A DNA stretch of 64,000 nucleotides from Desulfovibrio sp. A2 (GCF_000226255.1 NZ_AGFG01000030.1:62001-126000), one strand, 5' to 3'. Positions 1-9,242 are shown, numbered from the stretch's first letter. Made by a program: numbers and translations. The notes: generated by a model from the letters alone, not told the origin.

Positions 1-147
1 GTTTCGCGTCCGCCCTTGCCACATGGTGGCCGCAATGCCGACCGGCAACGCCCCGGCCACACCGTTGAGCGTTTGCCCAATATTATGAAGAGCTATGATG
101 CGTTCGGCCGATTGTCAATGCGCCGCGCCGCCCTGGCCCCCCTGGAT

Positions 148-1026
148 TCAGGCGAACAGGGCGTCGCCGGGTCTGGATGAACCGGGCAGCGGCCGTCCGG
201 CCAGGGCGGCGGCCTTTTCCAGCAGGGCGCGGATGGCCGAGCGCCCCTCGTCGCGCAAATCCAGGCTGAAATCGTTGACGAAGGTGCGAATGTGGCTGTC
301 GATGACCGTATCGGCCATTTCCTGCGCGTGTTCCCGTATCCACGCGCGAGAAGCCGCGGGGTTGGCGTTGGCGTGTTCCAGGCTGCGGCGGATGGCGTCC
401 TGCACGGCCAGAATGGTTTCCATGCCCAGGTCGCGCCGCGCGGCAATGGCCCCCAGCGGCAGGGGCAGCCCGTAGGCGGATTCCCACCACTGGCCAAGGT
501 CGAGCACGCAATGCAGGCCGAAGCCGCCGTAGGTGAACCGCCCCTCGTGGATGACCAGCCCGCAGTCGGCCCTCCCGGCGGCCACGGCGGGCATGACCTG
601 GTCGAACACCATTTCCTCGCGCGGGCCTTGCAGCACGCCATGCAGCGACAGCAGCAGGTTGGCCGTGGTCATGCGGCCGGGTATGGCCACCCGCGCACCG
701 GCCAGGTCGGCGGGGGACAGGGGCTCGCGCGCCACCAGCAGCGGCCCGCAGCCGCGCCCCAGCGCCGCCCCGGCATTGAGCAGCACGTAATCGTCCAGCA
801 CGTGGGCCATGGCGGCCAGCGACAGCTTGGTCACCTGCAGCGTGCCCGCGCGGGCGCGCCCGTTCAGTTCCTCCACGTCGGCCATGAACAGTTCGAACCC
901 GCAGGGCAGCGGAATGCAGCCCTTGGCCAGGGCGTGGAAGATGTAGGTGTCGTTGGGGCACGGGGAAATGCCCAGCGACAGGGTACGCGGGGCGGTATGC
1001 GGGGGCAGTACGGACGGGGAAGACAT
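148..1026 (-). CDS. mqnD: 1,4-dihydroxy-6-naphthoate synthase MqnD
   Basis: This enzyme makes 1,4-dihydroxy-6-naphthoate from cyclic dehypoxanthine futalosine in the futalosine branch of menaquinone synthesis. The protein is about 292 residues, normal for MqnD. It opens with the family hallmark LGISPCPNDTYIFHAL near residue 16 and later carries a YGGFGLHCVL segment, both typical of the periplasmic-binding-protein-like MqnA/MqnD fold. It is cytoplasmic, with no signal peptide. The ATG at 1026 was chosen because an AAGG lies just upstream and the family N-terminus begins here. The frame stays open to 1176, but that extension is Pro/Arg-rich and unlike protein. It is divergent from mqnE. The call is secure from the motif and the neighbours. 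Confidence 0.93.
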   Translation of the reverse strand: MSSPSVLPPHTAPRTLSLGISPCPNDTYIFHALAKGCIPLPCGFELFMADVEELNGRARAGTLQVTKLSLAAMAHVLDDYVLLNAGAALGRGCGPLLVAREPLSPADLAGARVAIPGRMTTANLLLSLHGVLQGPREEMVFDQVMPAVAAGRADCGLVIHEGRFTYGGFGLHCVLDLGQWWESAYGLPLPLGAIAARRDLGMETILAVQDAIRRSLEHANANPAASRAWIREHAQEMADTVIDSHIRTFVNDFSLDLRDEGRSAIRALLEKAAALAGRPLPGSSRPGDALFA

Positions 1027-1161
1027 GGAATCGACCTTGTTGCGCCGCCGGGATGGCCGAGCGGGTGGAATGAATGATGGATGGGGAAAATGGGCGGGCG
1101 CTCTGAACGGCGGAAAGGACGGGCCGGCACGACGGGCAGTCGTCACGGCTTGGCCACGGTG

Positions 1162-1190
1162 TTGACACGGGCGCACGCCGGGTCGATACT
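1162..1190 (+). promoter_or_regulatory. Candidate sigma-70 promoter of mqnE-mqnC
   Basis: TTGACA, a 17-nt spacer, then GATACT (4 of 6 to the -10 consensus). It lies about 75 nt before the mqnE start in the mqnD/mqnE divergent region. This is a pattern match only. Confidence 0.5.
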
Positions 1191-1265
1191 CCGCCTTCCG
1201 TCCGGGGTGCGCAAGCCCCCGGCCGACTACCGCAAGACATTCAGTCCCGCCACACCGGAGGACAC

Positions 1266-2429
1266 ATGCTCGACGCTGCCCATTACGCCCGCCTGGGGCT
1301 TGGGACCGCCTTTGAAAAAGTGATGCGGGGCGCGCGCCTTTCGCCCGAAGAGGGCTTGGCGCTGTTCAACTGCCCGGACATCACCGCCGTGGGGGCGCTG
1401 GCCCACCACGCGCGCACCCGCCTGCACGGCGACAGAACCTATTACGTGCTCAACCGGCACGTCAATTACACCAATATCTGCGTCAACGGCTGCCTGTTCT
1501 GCGCCTTTCAGCGCGAACGCGGGCAGGCCGGTTCCTTCGCCCTGACGCCCGACGACATCCTGCACCGCGTGCTGGACGACCGGGGCACCCCGTTCTCCGA
1601 GGTGCACATCGTGGGCGGCTGCCATCCGGACCTGAACCTGGCGTGGTTCGAGGACGTCATCCGGCGCATTCGCACGGCGCGCCCCCAGAGCATCGTCAAG
1701 GCGTTCACCGGGGTCGAGATCGCCCACTTCGCCGCCATGGAAGGCATCAGCACCCTGGACGTGCTGTGCCGCCTGCGCGACGCGGGGCTGGCCATGATGC
1801 CCGGCGGCGGGGCAGAAATCTTCGCGCCGGAAGTGCGCACCAAAATCTGCCCGCGCAAGGCCACGGCCGACGAATGGCTGCGCGTGGCGGGCGAGGCGCA
1901 TTCCCTCGGCATCCGCACCAACTGTTCCATGCTCTACGGGCACATTGAAACCTTCGAGCACCGCGTCGACCACCTGTGCCGCCTGCGCGAGCAGCAGGAC
2001 AAGTCCGGCGGGTTCACCTGCTTCATCCCCCTGCCCTTCCTGACGGAAAACAGCCTGCTCAAGCTCCCGCCCGAACGGGTGGGCGAGCACGTGGGCCTCG
2101 ACCGGCTGCGCACCGTGGCCGTCAGCCGCCTGATGCTGGACAACATCCCCCACGTGAAGGCCTACTGGGTGATGATGGGCGTCAAGATGGCCCAGACCGC
2201 CCTGTACTTCGGGGCCGACGACCTGGACGGCACCATCGTCGAGGAACGCATCGGCCATGACGCCGGGGCCGATTCCGCCCAGTCGCTCACCGTGCCCGAA
2301 CTGGAACTGATGATCCGCCGTTCCGGCTTCACCCCGGTGCGCCGCGACTCGCACTTCAACCCCGTGGCCGACCCGGACGCCATCCGGAACGATGCCGGGC
2401 ACGCCGCGACGCCGGAGGTCCGGGCATGA
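1266..2429 (+). CDS. mqnE: Aminofutalosine synthase MqnE (radical SAM)
   Basis: MqnE joins SAM to the chorismate-derived 3-enolpyruvylbenzoate to give aminodeoxyfutalosine, an early step of the futalosine pathway. It is 387 residues, normal length. The radical-SAM Fe-S motif is CVNGCLFC (Cys72, Cys76, Cys79). The later segments IVGGCHPDL, KAFTGVEI and PGGGAEIFAPEVR distinguish MqnE from its paralogue MqnC. GGAGG sits 5 nt before the ATG. Its end overlaps the mqnC start by 4 nt (ATGA), so the two are translationally coupled. Confidence 0.93.
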   Translation: MLDAAHYARLGLGTAFEKVMRGARLSPEEGLALFNCPDITAVGALAHHARTRLHGDRTYYVLNRHVNYTNICVNGCLFCAFQRERGQAGSFALTPDDILHRVLDDRGTPFSEVHIVGGCHPDLNLAWFEDVIRRIRTARPQSIVKAFTGVEIAHFAAMEGISTLDVLCRLRDAGLAMMPGGGAEIFAPEVRTKICPRKATADEWLRVAGEAHSLGIRTNCSMLYGHIETFEHRVDHLCRLREQQDKSGGFTCFIPLPFLTENSLLKLPPERVGEHVGLDRLRTVAVSRLMLDNIPHVKAYWVMMGVKMAQTALYFGADDLDGTIVEERIGHDAGADSAQSLTVPELELMIRRSGFTPVRRDSHFNPVADPDAIRNDAGHAATPEVRA

Positions 2430-3601
2430 GCGCCGCCGCCAACGCCACCAACGCCCCCATCATGCCGGGCGGCTCGTCCCTTGGTGAATCCGCTGGCGAA
2501 TCCGCCGACGTGCGCGCCGTGGCCGCAAAGGTGCTGGACGGTGCGCGCCTGACCCGCGCCGACGCCGACCTGCTGTACGCCCACGCCGGGCTGCATACCC
2601 TGGGGCATCTGGCCCACGCCGTGCGCCTGCGCAAGCATCCGCAGCCCGTGGTCACCTACGTGGCCGACCGCAACATCAACTATTCCAACATCTGCGTGTG
2701 CGCCTGCCGCTTCTGCGCCTTTTTCCGCGCCCCCGGGCACCCCGAGGGCTACGTGCTGACGCGCGAGGAACTGGGCAAGAAGATAGAAGAAACCCTGGCC
2801 CTCGGCGGCACCCAGATACTGCTCCAGGGCGGGCACCACCCCGACCTGCCCCTGTCGTTCTACGAAGGCATGATCGCCTGGATTCGCGACACTTATCCCG
2901 CCATCCACATCCACGCCTTTTCGCCGCCCGAAATCGTCTTTTTCGCGGAACTCGAAAAGATCACCGTGGCCGAGGTCATCGCCCGGCTGCGCGCCGCCGG
3001 GCTGCATTCCATCCCCGGCGGCGGCGCGGAAATCCTGGTGGACGAGGTGCGCACGCAGGTTTCCCCCAACAAGTGCTCCGCCGCGCGCTGGCTGGGCGTC
3101 ATGGAAGAGGCCCACACCCAGGGGCTGCGCACCACCGCCACCATGATGTTCGGCCACGAGGAAGAGCCCCGCCACCGCCTGGACCACCTGTTCGCCGTGC
3201 GCGAGGTGCAGGACCGCACGGGCGGGTTCACCGCGTTCATCCCCTGGACCTTCCAGCCCGCCCACACCAATATCCACCGCGACCCGGAGCCCGCGCCCGC
3301 CTACCTGCGCCTGCTGGCCCTGTCGCGACTGGTGCTGGACAACGTGGACAACGTGCAGGCCTCGTGGGTGACCATGGGGCCGCAAGTGGCCCAACTGGCC
3401 CTGTACTTCGGCGCCAACGACTTCGGCTCGCTGATGATCGAGGAAAACGTGGTGGCCGCCGCTGGCGTCAGCTTCAGCCTTTCGCGCCGTGAAATACACA
3501 ATTGCATCCGCGCCGCCGGGTTCACCCCCGTGCAACGCACCATGAACTACACCCCCGTATCGCCCCAACCCGTGGTGGAAGGGGAGATACAGGAGTTGTA
3601 A
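2426..3601 (+). CDS. mqnC: Cyclic dehypoxanthine futalosine synthase MqnC (radical SAM)
   Basis: This radical SAM enzyme cyclises dehypoxanthine futalosine, the substrate made before MqnD. It is 391 residues. The cluster motif reads CVCACRFC: Cys90, Cys94 and Cys97 form the CxxxCxxC, and Cys92 is extra. LQGGHHPDL and SPPEI are the MqnC versions of the motifs that differ in MqnE. The first 25 residues are Ala/Ser/Gly-rich and probably disordered. It is coupled to mqnE. A strong hairpin follows the stop. The gene for the intervening nucleosidase (mqnB or an MTAN) is not in this window. Confidence 0.92.
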   Translation: MSAAANATNAPIMPGGSSLGESAGESADVRAVAAKVLDGARLTRADADLLYAHAGLHTLGHLAHAVRLRKHPQPVVTYVADRNINYSNICVCACRFCAFFRAPGHPEGYVLTREELGKKIEETLALGGTQILLQGGHHPDLPLSFYEGMIAWIRDTYPAIHIHAFSPPEIVFFAELEKITVAEVIARLRAAGLHSIPGGGAEILVDEVRTQVSPNKCSAARWLGVMEEAHTQGLRTTATMMFGHEEEPRHRLDHLFAVREVQDRTGGFTAFIPWTFQPAHTNIHRDPEPAPAYLRLLALSRLVLDNVDNVQASWVTMGPQVAQLALYFGANDFGSLMIEENVVAAAGVSFSLSRREIHNCIRAAGFTPVQRTMNYTPVSPQPVVEGEIQEL

Positions 3602-3610
3602 AGGCAACAA

Positions 3611-3672
3611 CCGGGGAGGGGACCTTTTAAAAAAGGGCTCCCTCCCCGGCCCCCTCCCCCCCAAATTTTTTC
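3611..3672 (+). terminator. Terminator after mqnE-mqnC
   Basis: The stem CCGGGGAGGG (3611-3620) pairs with CCCTCCCCGG (3640-3649) around an inner T/A-rich stem. A T-rich tract follows at about 3665-3671. It sits 10 nt after the mqnC stop. A second G/C hairpin (GGGGGC-AAA-GCCCCC, about 3745-3759) lies before mqnA. Confidence 0.65.
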
Positions 3673-3817
3673 ATAGGGGTGGGCTGACAGCTGGCATCTC
3701 CCGTTACACGTCCAACGTCCCTTGTTCCCTTTACTCGGGGGTGCTGGGGGCAAAGCCCCCTGCCCGCCGGAGGCATAAAAAACCGAGCCGACAGGGGATA
3801 CAAACGCAATATACACC

Positions 3818-4675
3818 ATGAGTAACACCACCACGCCGTCCTCATGCGCGCGCCCACTTCGTCTGGGCCGCATCGGGTACCTGAACGTGCTGCCCATCTA
3901 CCACCCGCTGGAGTCGGGCATCATCACGCACGAGTACGAACTGGTATCCGGGCCGCCCGCCGTGCTGAACAACATGATGGCCCGCGGCGACCTGCACGTG
4001 TCGGCCAATTCGTCGGTGGAGTATGCGCACAGGCCGCAGAACTACCTGCTGGTGCCCGATCTTGCCATCGGCAGCCGGGGGCCGGTGCAGAGCGTGCTGC
4101 TGCTGTCGCGCCGCCCGGTGGAAGACCTGACCGACCAGCCGGTACTGGTCAGCGCCGAGACGCACACCTCTGCCGCGCTGCTGCGCCTGCTGTTCCGCGA
4201 CTACTACAAGTTTCCGGTGCGGTACGAGGTGGGTTCGGCCACTGGGCGCATTGCGTCGGGCAACCCGCCGGAGGCGTTCCTGGCCATCGGCGACGAGGCC
4301 CTGCGCCTGCGCAACCACCCGGAGTTTCCCTACCGGCTGGACCTGGGCGAGGCGTGGCGGCAGTGGACCGGCCTGCCCTTCGTGTTCGGGGTGTGGGTGG
4401 TCAGCCGCGCGGCGGCGGCCTCCGGCTGTTTTGTCAGTGATCCGTGCGAACTGTTGCAGCGCGCCCGCAACTGGGGCGAACTGCACATGGACGTGATCCT
4501 CGACCTGACCCTGCAGGGCTGTCCCCTGTCGCGCGAGGAACTGCGCCAGTACTACCACGGCCTGGTCTTCCACATGGGCTTTCCGGAAATGGAAGGGCTG
4601 CGCCTGTTCTATCACCGGCTGGCCGAGGCGGGCGAAATACCCGCCGCGCCGGAACTGGAATTCTTCAGCATGTAG
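3818..4675 (+). CDS. mqnA: Chorismate dehydratase MqnA
   Basis: MqnA dehydrates chorismate to 3-[(1-carboxyvinyl)oxy]benzoate, the committing step of the futalosine route. It is 285 residues. The motif RIGYLNVLPIYHPLE near residue 17, and the later NMMARGDLHVSANSSVEYA segment, are family signatures of the periplasmic-binding-protein-like fold. No clear Shine-Dalgarno precedes the ATG; the nearest purine run, AGGGGA, is over 20 nt away. The start is therefore chosen by family alignment. With mqnC, mqnD and mqnE it completes four of the five dedicated pathway enzymes within 4.7 kb. Confidence 0.92.
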   Translation: MSNTTTPSSCARPLRLGRIGYLNVLPIYHPLESGIITHEYELVSGPPAVLNNMMARGDLHVSANSSVEYAHRPQNYLLVPDLAIGSRGPVQSVLLLSRRPVEDLTDQPVLVSAETHTSAALLRLLFRDYYKFPVRYEVGSATGRIASGNPPEAFLAIGDEALRLRNHPEFPYRLDLGEAWRQWTGLPFVFGVWVVSRAAAASGCFVSDPCELLQRARNWGELHMDVILDLTLQGCPLSREELRQYYHGLVFHMGFPEMEGLRLFYHRLAEAGEIPAAPELEFFSM

Positions 4676-4783
4676 CGTGACGGCGGCCGGAAGGCCGCCG
4701 TTCGCGTCTCCGGCCCCGCCATGAGCCACCACGCCCGTTCAGCCTAGAGACCTTCGCCCCCGGCCCGCCCCCTGCTCGTACGG

Positions 4784-5752
4784 GTGTTGGGCCTTGACGT
4801 CACCGCCACACCCGGCCCGCGCAAGCCGCTGACCCTGGCGGTGTGCGCCCTCGCGCCGGGGGAAAGGGATGCGCCAGACAACAACATGTCGGACGCGCCG
4901 CCCGTGCTCACCCTGCACGAACTGCGCGAACTGCATGCGCTGGACGACCTTGACCGGCTGTTCGGCGGGCAACTGGACGCCAGCTTCGCGGGGGGCGATG
5001 GCGCGGCCGGGGATGGCTGGGTGCTGGGCATCGACGCCGCGCTGGCCCAGCCGCTGGAACTGGTGGATGAGTTGGGCTGGCCGCGCGATTGGGCCGGATA
5101 TGCCGCCCTGTGCGGGGCCATGGACCGCGCCGCATTCCGCAACCTGTTGCGCGGGGTGTCCGCCGCCCGGCCCGCCGGGCAAAAGTACCTGTACCGCGCC
5201 TGCTGCTGTAGCGCCGGGGCCGCCAGCCCCATGAACACGGTGCGCCCGCCCGTGGCCCTGATGTTCCATGCCGTGGCTCCCCGCCTTGCCGGGCAGGCGG
5301 TCCACGTGCCCGTTCTGCGCCCCCTGCCGGATGTGCGCCGCGTGGCGTTGGAAACCTACCCCGGCTGGCTGGCCCGCCAGCTGATCGGCCGCGCCCCCTA
5401 CAAGGGCGGCGACGCCGCAAGCCGCACCGCCCGGCGAGAGGCCCGCGCGGCCCTGTTGCAAGGGCTGGCGGGACATCAGGACGATGCGCCGCATGGACCG
5501 GATGTCGTCCCGGCCCCGTCTCCCTCCGGCCTGCCGCCCTTCGCCATCCGCTGGAACGCGGACCACGAGGCCCGCATGCTGGACGACCCGGAAGCGGACC
5601 TGCTGGACGCCCTGCTCTGCGCCGTGCTGGCCGCCGTCTCGACCTTGCGGCCAGGCTACGGCCTTCCCGATTCTTCGGCGCCGCCGTGCGGCGTCCCCCC
5701 CGCGCAACTGGGCGTGGAAGGCTGGATCGCCGGGTTGCCGCCCACATCGTAG
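4784..5752 (+). CDS. DUF429 family protein (predicted RNase H-fold nuclease)
   Basis: A 322-residue protein of unknown function. The N-terminus GLDVTATPGPRKPLTLAV matches the usual DUF429 opening (a G-x-D acidic strand, then a basic stretch). The middle has a VALETYPGWLARQLIG segment and a region ending YKGGDAASRTARREAR. A C-terminal DLLDALLCAVLAAVS helix completes the DUF429 pattern. The family is predicted to adopt an RNase H-like nuclease fold; its activity is not established. GTG at 4784 is the only reasonable start after an in-frame stop at 4745. It lies 108 nt after mqnA in the same direction, but a functional link to menaquinone is not implied. Confidence 0.75.
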   Translation: MLGLDVTATPGPRKPLTLAVCALAPGERDAPDNNMSDAPPVLTLHELRELHALDDLDRLFGGQLDASFAGGDGAAGDGWVLGIDAALAQPLELVDELGWPRDWAGYAALCGAMDRAAFRNLLRGVSAARPAGQKYLYRACCCSAGAASPMNTVRPPVALMFHAVAPRLAGQAVHVPVLRPLPDVRRVALETYPGWLARQLIGRAPYKGGDAASRTARREARAALLQGLAGHQDDAPHGPDVVPAPSPSGLPPFAIRWNADHEARMLDDPEADLLDALLCAVLAAVSTLRPGYGLPDSSAPPCGVPPAQLGVEGWIAGLPPTS

Positions 5753-5952
5753 CCGCGCCGCCATCGGCCTTGCCCGCCAGTCTCCGGCTGTTCCCCTCAG
5801 CCTTCCACATGCGTTTGCCGCTTCGCCCGGCTCGTCCTGCTTCCCACGCAACTTCACAAAACGGCGCAGCGCGCGGCGAGGATTCGCCGCGCGCTGCGCG
5901 TCCGGGCCATGGACAGCCCCGGCCCGGAACAAGAGGGCTTCCCCCGGCCCGG

Positions 5953-6141
5953 CTACCAGCCCGCCCCGCCGGTGAACAGAAAGGACACCATGGTCCACGC
6001 GGCTCCCAGCAGGGCCAGCAGCAGCAACCCCAGAAACAGGCGCAGCACACATCCGGCGGCGGCCAGCAAACCGCGCAGCAACAGCCAGCCCACCACACCC
6101 GCCACGGCGGCCACGAATATCAGGCCCAGAATCTTCATCAT
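5953..6141 (-). CDS. Small hydrophobic membrane protein
   Basis: A 62-residue protein, almost entirely hydrophobic, with two likely membrane helices (about 3-23 and 29-55) separated by a short Arg-containing turn. The start is a double ATG preceded by GGGGAGA at good spacing, which argues for real translation. I do not recognise a family. It lies 49 nt downstream of the EamA transporter gene on the same strand and may share its transcript. Confidence 0.6.
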   Translation of the reverse strand: MMKILGLIFVAAVAGVVGWLLLRGLLAAAGCVLRLFLGLLLLALLGAAWTMVSFLFTGGAGW

Positions 6142-6190
6142 CGTCTCCCCGTCCGGTTGCGGCGCGGCGCGCCTGGGTTGTTGGCCGCCG

Positions 6191-7252
6191 TCATGCCGCG
6201 CCGGAATCCCGGTCCGCGCCGTTGCGGGGGGCCGCCCCGCCCTTCGGGGGCACGACATCCGAGGACTCCGCCATGTCTCCGGGGCGGCAGACCCGCGCCC
6301 CGCCGCCGGACCGGCCCGACGCACCGGACGCGCCGGACGCACCAGACAGGCCCAGCCAGATGGCGAACAGCGAAAGGCCCGCCCCGGCCATGCCCCAGCC
6401 GTCCGTGGGCCGGTCGAACAGCAAAATGTCCCACACGAACGCCAGCGCGGGCTGCACCACCATCACCAGCCCGGCCAGCGAGGCGGGCAGGCGCGGCAGC
6501 CCGGTGGACAGCAACACCCACCCGGCCGCCTGGCACAACACCCCGTAGACGGCGAGATAGCCGAAGCTGGGCATGTCGCCGATGGCGAAACCATCACCCC
6601 GCGCCAGAATGCCCGCCCCGATCACCACCGCGCAGACCAGCGAGATGAGGGCCATGTTGGCCACCGGCGTGAGCATGCCGCCCATGCCCTGCGAATGCCG
6701 CAGCAGCAGGATGAATCCGGTGTAGAACATCGCCGTGGCAAGCCCGTAGGCCACCCCGGCCAGCGCATCGCCCACCACCAGGCCGCCGTCGGCCGCCACG
6801 GGCAGCAACTCGGCCGGGCTCACGCCCAGCAGCAGCCACAGCCCCGCCAGCGCCAGCGGAATGGCCGCCATGTGCCGGACGGAAAGCCGTTCGCGCAGCA
6901 GCGCCGCCCCGGCGATGGCGATGAAGAACACCTGGAAGTTGCCGATGATGGTGGCCAGCCCCGGCCCGATGAGCAGGATGCTGCGGTGCCAGCACTCCAG
7001 GTCCAGCGCGAAGAACACCGCCGCCGCGACCATCACCGCCCATACGCCGCGCCGCGCCCGCAGCCGCTCGCGGCGCGCAAGAACCACGCACAGCAGGGCA
7101 AGGCCGCCGAAAAACATGCGGTAGAAGGCCGACTGGCTGGGCCCCACGTGCGCCAGCTTCACGAACAGGCCGGAAAAGCTGATCAGCACGCCGCCCCCGG
7201 CAACGCGCAGCAGCCCTCCCGCATCAAGGCAGGGGGAACGGTGTGTACTCAT
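6191..7252 (-). CDS. EamA/DMT family transporter
   Basis: A 353-residue inner-membrane protein with about ten helices in two EamA repeats. The second repeat starts near GDALAGVAYGLATAMFYTGF. The segment SGLFVKLAHVGPSQSAFYRM is typical of drug/metabolite exporters. The substrate cannot be read from sequence. The C-terminal tail after the last helix is a low-complexity Gly-Ala-Ser repeat and probably cytoplasmic. ATG 7252 is preceded by a G-run; a second in-frame ATG lies 12 nt upstream. Confidence 0.85.
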   Translation of the reverse strand: MSTHRSPCLDAGGLLRVAGGGVLISFSGLFVKLAHVGPSQSAFYRMFFGGLALLCVVLARRERLRARRGVWAVMVAAAVFFALDLECWHRSILLIGPGLATIIGNFQVFFIAIAGAALLRERLSVRHMAAIPLALAGLWLLLGVSPAELLPVAADGGLVVGDALAGVAYGLATAMFYTGFILLLRHSQGMGGMLTPVANMALISLVCAVVIGAGILARGDGFAIGDMPSFGYLAVYGVLCQAAGWVLLSTGLPRLPASLAGLVMVVQPALAFVWDILLFDRPTDGWGMAGAGLSLFAIWLGLSGASGASGASGRSGGGARVCRPGDMAESSDVVPPKGGAAPRNGADRDSGAA

Positions 7253-7381
7253 GCGGCCCCCCATACTGCGAAGCCGGGTGAAGCGCAAATGCGGGCGGCA
7301 TGTTCCGGCCGGGCGACCAGAGTAAGATGACCGGCCAGATCGATCAGGCGGGATGCCTCCACGGGCAGGCCCCCAACGCAA

Positions 7382-7412
7382 AGGCGGCACACCCCGCAGG
7401 GGGCATGCCGCC
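7382..7412 (-). terminator. Terminator after grpE
   Basis: Read on the minus strand, GGCGGCA pairs with TGCCGCC around a second G/C stem, followed by TTTGCGTT. It sits 49 nt after the grpE stop. Confidence 0.55.
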
Positions 7413-7460
7413 GAATGTTCCGTCATGCGGGTTCGCCGGGCTGTCCGGCGTGTCTCGGCC

Positions 7461-8081
7461 CTATTCCGGGCGGCTCACCGTGACCTTGGCAGGCCGCAGC
7501 AGGCGATCCTTCAGGCGGTAGCCGCGCTGCATAAGGGCGCACACGGTGTTTTCGGGCAGGTCGGGGCGCACCTCGGCCCCGATGGCCTCGTGAATTTCCG
7601 GGCTGAACGGCTCGCCCGCCTCGCCCACCGGCTCCAGCCCATGGCGCTTCAGCGCGTCGAGCAGGAGCTTCTGGGTCATTTCCACGCCGACTAGCATGTC
7701 CTTGAAGGCGGGGTTGCCGCGCCCGTACTGCAGGGCCAGGTCGAAGTTGTCGAGGGTGGGCAGCAGGTCGGCCAGCACCACCTCGGCGGCGTAGCGCACC
7801 TGGTCGTCCTTCTCGCGCTGCAACCGCTTCTTGAAGTTGTCCATTTCCGCCAGGGCGCGCAGCCGCTGCTCGTCGGCCTCGGCCCGCTCGGGACATTCCG
7901 GGCACAACCGCACCGCGCACTGTTCGCGCAGGTCGTCATCGTCCATCACGGCAACGGCGGCCGCGCCGGAGCTTGCGCCGGAAGCGGCCGGGTTCCGCGA
8001 GGGCGCGTCAGCCTCGGCGCGCAAGGCCTCGGCCTCGGGGCTGATCTCGACATTGTCCTTGAACACGTTGCTGGGGGGCAT
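7461..8081 (-). CDS. grpE: Nucleotide exchange factor GrpE
   Basis: GrpE is the nucleotide exchange factor of DnaK. The 206-residue protein has a disordered Ala-rich N-terminus (1-45), a long coiled-coil region around LAEMDNFKKRLQREKDDQV, and the C-terminal beta domain with EIHEAIGAE and GYRLKDRLLRPAKVTVS. An unusual CPECPE motif (Cys60, Cys63) precedes the coiled coil; paired Cys there could bind metal or respond to redox, which is inference. AAGGAG precedes the ATG. It is downstream of hrcA in the same operon; dnaK is not next to it here. Confidence 0.95.
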   Translation of the reverse strand: MPPSNVFKDNVEISPEAEALRAEADAPSRNPAASGASSGAAAVAVMDDDDLREQCAVRLCPECPERAEADEQRLRALAEMDNFKKRLQREKDDQVRYAAEVVLADLLPTLDNFDLALQYGRGNPAFKDMLVGVEMTQKLLLDALKRHGLEPVGEAGEPFSPEIHEAIGAEVRPDLPENTVCALMQRGYRLKDRLLRPAKVTVSRPE

Positions 8082-8174
8082 GTTCCTGAATCTCCTTGGA
8101 ATCCTGATGCGTGAAAGCGTCGTTGAACATCAGCCCGCGAAGACGGGCTGCATGCATCGGGGGTATGTCCGGGG

Positions 8175-9242
8175 TTACGGCAGCAGGGAAGGCGCGGCGG
8201 CGAAGCGTTCGCGAAACAGCTGGGTGAGCGATCGCGAAACGCACTGCACCACCGGCACGATCTTGGCGTAGTCCATGCGCAACGGGCCCACCACGCTGAC
8301 CACCCCGCGCGGCGTGTCGCCGCCGTAGGGAGCGCTGACCACGCTGCACCCGCGCAACCCGTCGGGCGCGCCTTCGGGCACGTCCTGACAGAAGGTGATG
8401 CGCACGTCCTTTTCGGACAGGGTGCGGTCCAGCAGTTCCAGCAAGCGCGAGCGTTCCTCGATGGCCGTCAAGAGGTCGCGCATGCGCGAGACGTCGGTGA
8501 ATTCCGCGTGCTCCAGCATGTTCAGCGTGCCGTTGACGATGAGTTCGCGGTCGTCGCCCATGTGCTCCACGGCGCGGCGCGAAAGCGCCAGGGCGCGCAT
8601 GCACATCTCTTCCAGGCGCGAACCGGCGCGGGCCAGCTCGCGGCCGATGCGGTCACGCGCCTCGGACAGGGGCAGGCCCCGGAAATGTTCGTTGAGGTAG
8701 TTGCCAAAGCGCACCAGTTCATCCTGCCCGTAGCGTTCGTCCACGCGCACGGTGCGGGTGCGCACCAGCCCGCCTTCCAGCATCAGCACGGCCAGCACCA
8801 GCCCTTCGGCCGCCGGGGCGAATTCGATGCTGCGCCAGCGGGCCTCGTCCTCGCTGGGGGCCACCACCATGCCTAGCTGCCGGGCATGGCCGGACAGCAG
8901 GTTGGCGGCGCGGCGCAGGATGCCGGAAATTTCCAGTTCCTGCCGGGTAAGTTCGTCGGCGATGGCCTCGCGCTCGGCGCAGCCCAGCGGCAGCGGCCGC
9001 AGCAGGCTGTCCACGTAAAGCCGGAAGGCCCGCGCGGTGGGCACCCGTCCCGCGGACGTGTGCGGCTGCTCCAGATACCCGAGGTCGGTCAGGTCGGACA
9101 TGGTGGCGCGCATGCTGGCCGGGGAAAGGCGCAAGCCGGAGTGTTCGGCCACGGCGCGAGACCCCACGGGCGAGGCCGAGGCGATGTAGCTTTCTATGAT
9201 GGTGGCGAGCACCTGGGTTTCGCGCTGTCCGAGGGTGGGCAT
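8175..9242 (-). CDS. hrcA: Heat-inducible transcription repressor HrcA
   Basis: HrcA represses chaperone genes by binding the CIRCE element. The protein is 355 residues, with the N-terminal winged helix (ESYIASASPVGSRAVAE, then the LGYLEQPHTSAGRVPTARA signature) and the C-terminal GAF-like domain. ATG 9242 gives the canonical MPTLGQRE start; an upstream extension was rejected. I see no CIRCE inverted repeat (TTAGCACTC-N9-GAGTGCTAA) in front of it, so autoregulation through a standard site is not supported. Confidence 0.94.
   Translation of the reverse strand: MPTLGQRETQVLATIIESYIASASPVGSRAVAEHSGLRLSPASMRATMSDLTDLGYLEQPHTSAGRVPTARAFRLYVDSLLRPLPLGCAEREAIADELTRQELEISGILRRAANLLSGHARQLGMVVAPSEDEARWRSIEFAPAAEGLVLAVLMLEGGLVRTRTVRVDERYGQDELVRFGNYLNEHFRGLPLSEARDRIGRELARAGSRLEEMCMRALALSRRAVEHMGDDRELIVNGTLNMLEHAEFTDVSRMRDLLTAIEERSRLLELLDRTLSEKDVRITFCQDVPEGAPDGLRGCSVVSAPYGGDTPRGVVSVVGPLRMDYAKIVPVVQCVSRSLTQLFRERFAAAPSLLP

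Noticed and set aside
1..147. A minus-strand promoter (TTGACA at 118-113) leaving the window
   Set aside because: The -35 is good, but the -10 at 17 bp is poor (TAGCTC). The gene it would serve is outside the window, so it cannot be judged.
4739..6098. Long minus-strand frames opposite the DUF429 gene
   Set aside because: They are Arg/Gly/Ala-rich shadows typical of high-GC coding DNA. The plus-strand protein has recognisable family motifs.
7461..9242. Reading hrcA-grpE as a full dnaK operon
   Set aside because: The next gene downstream is an EamA transporter after a terminator; dnaK and dnaJ are not in the window.
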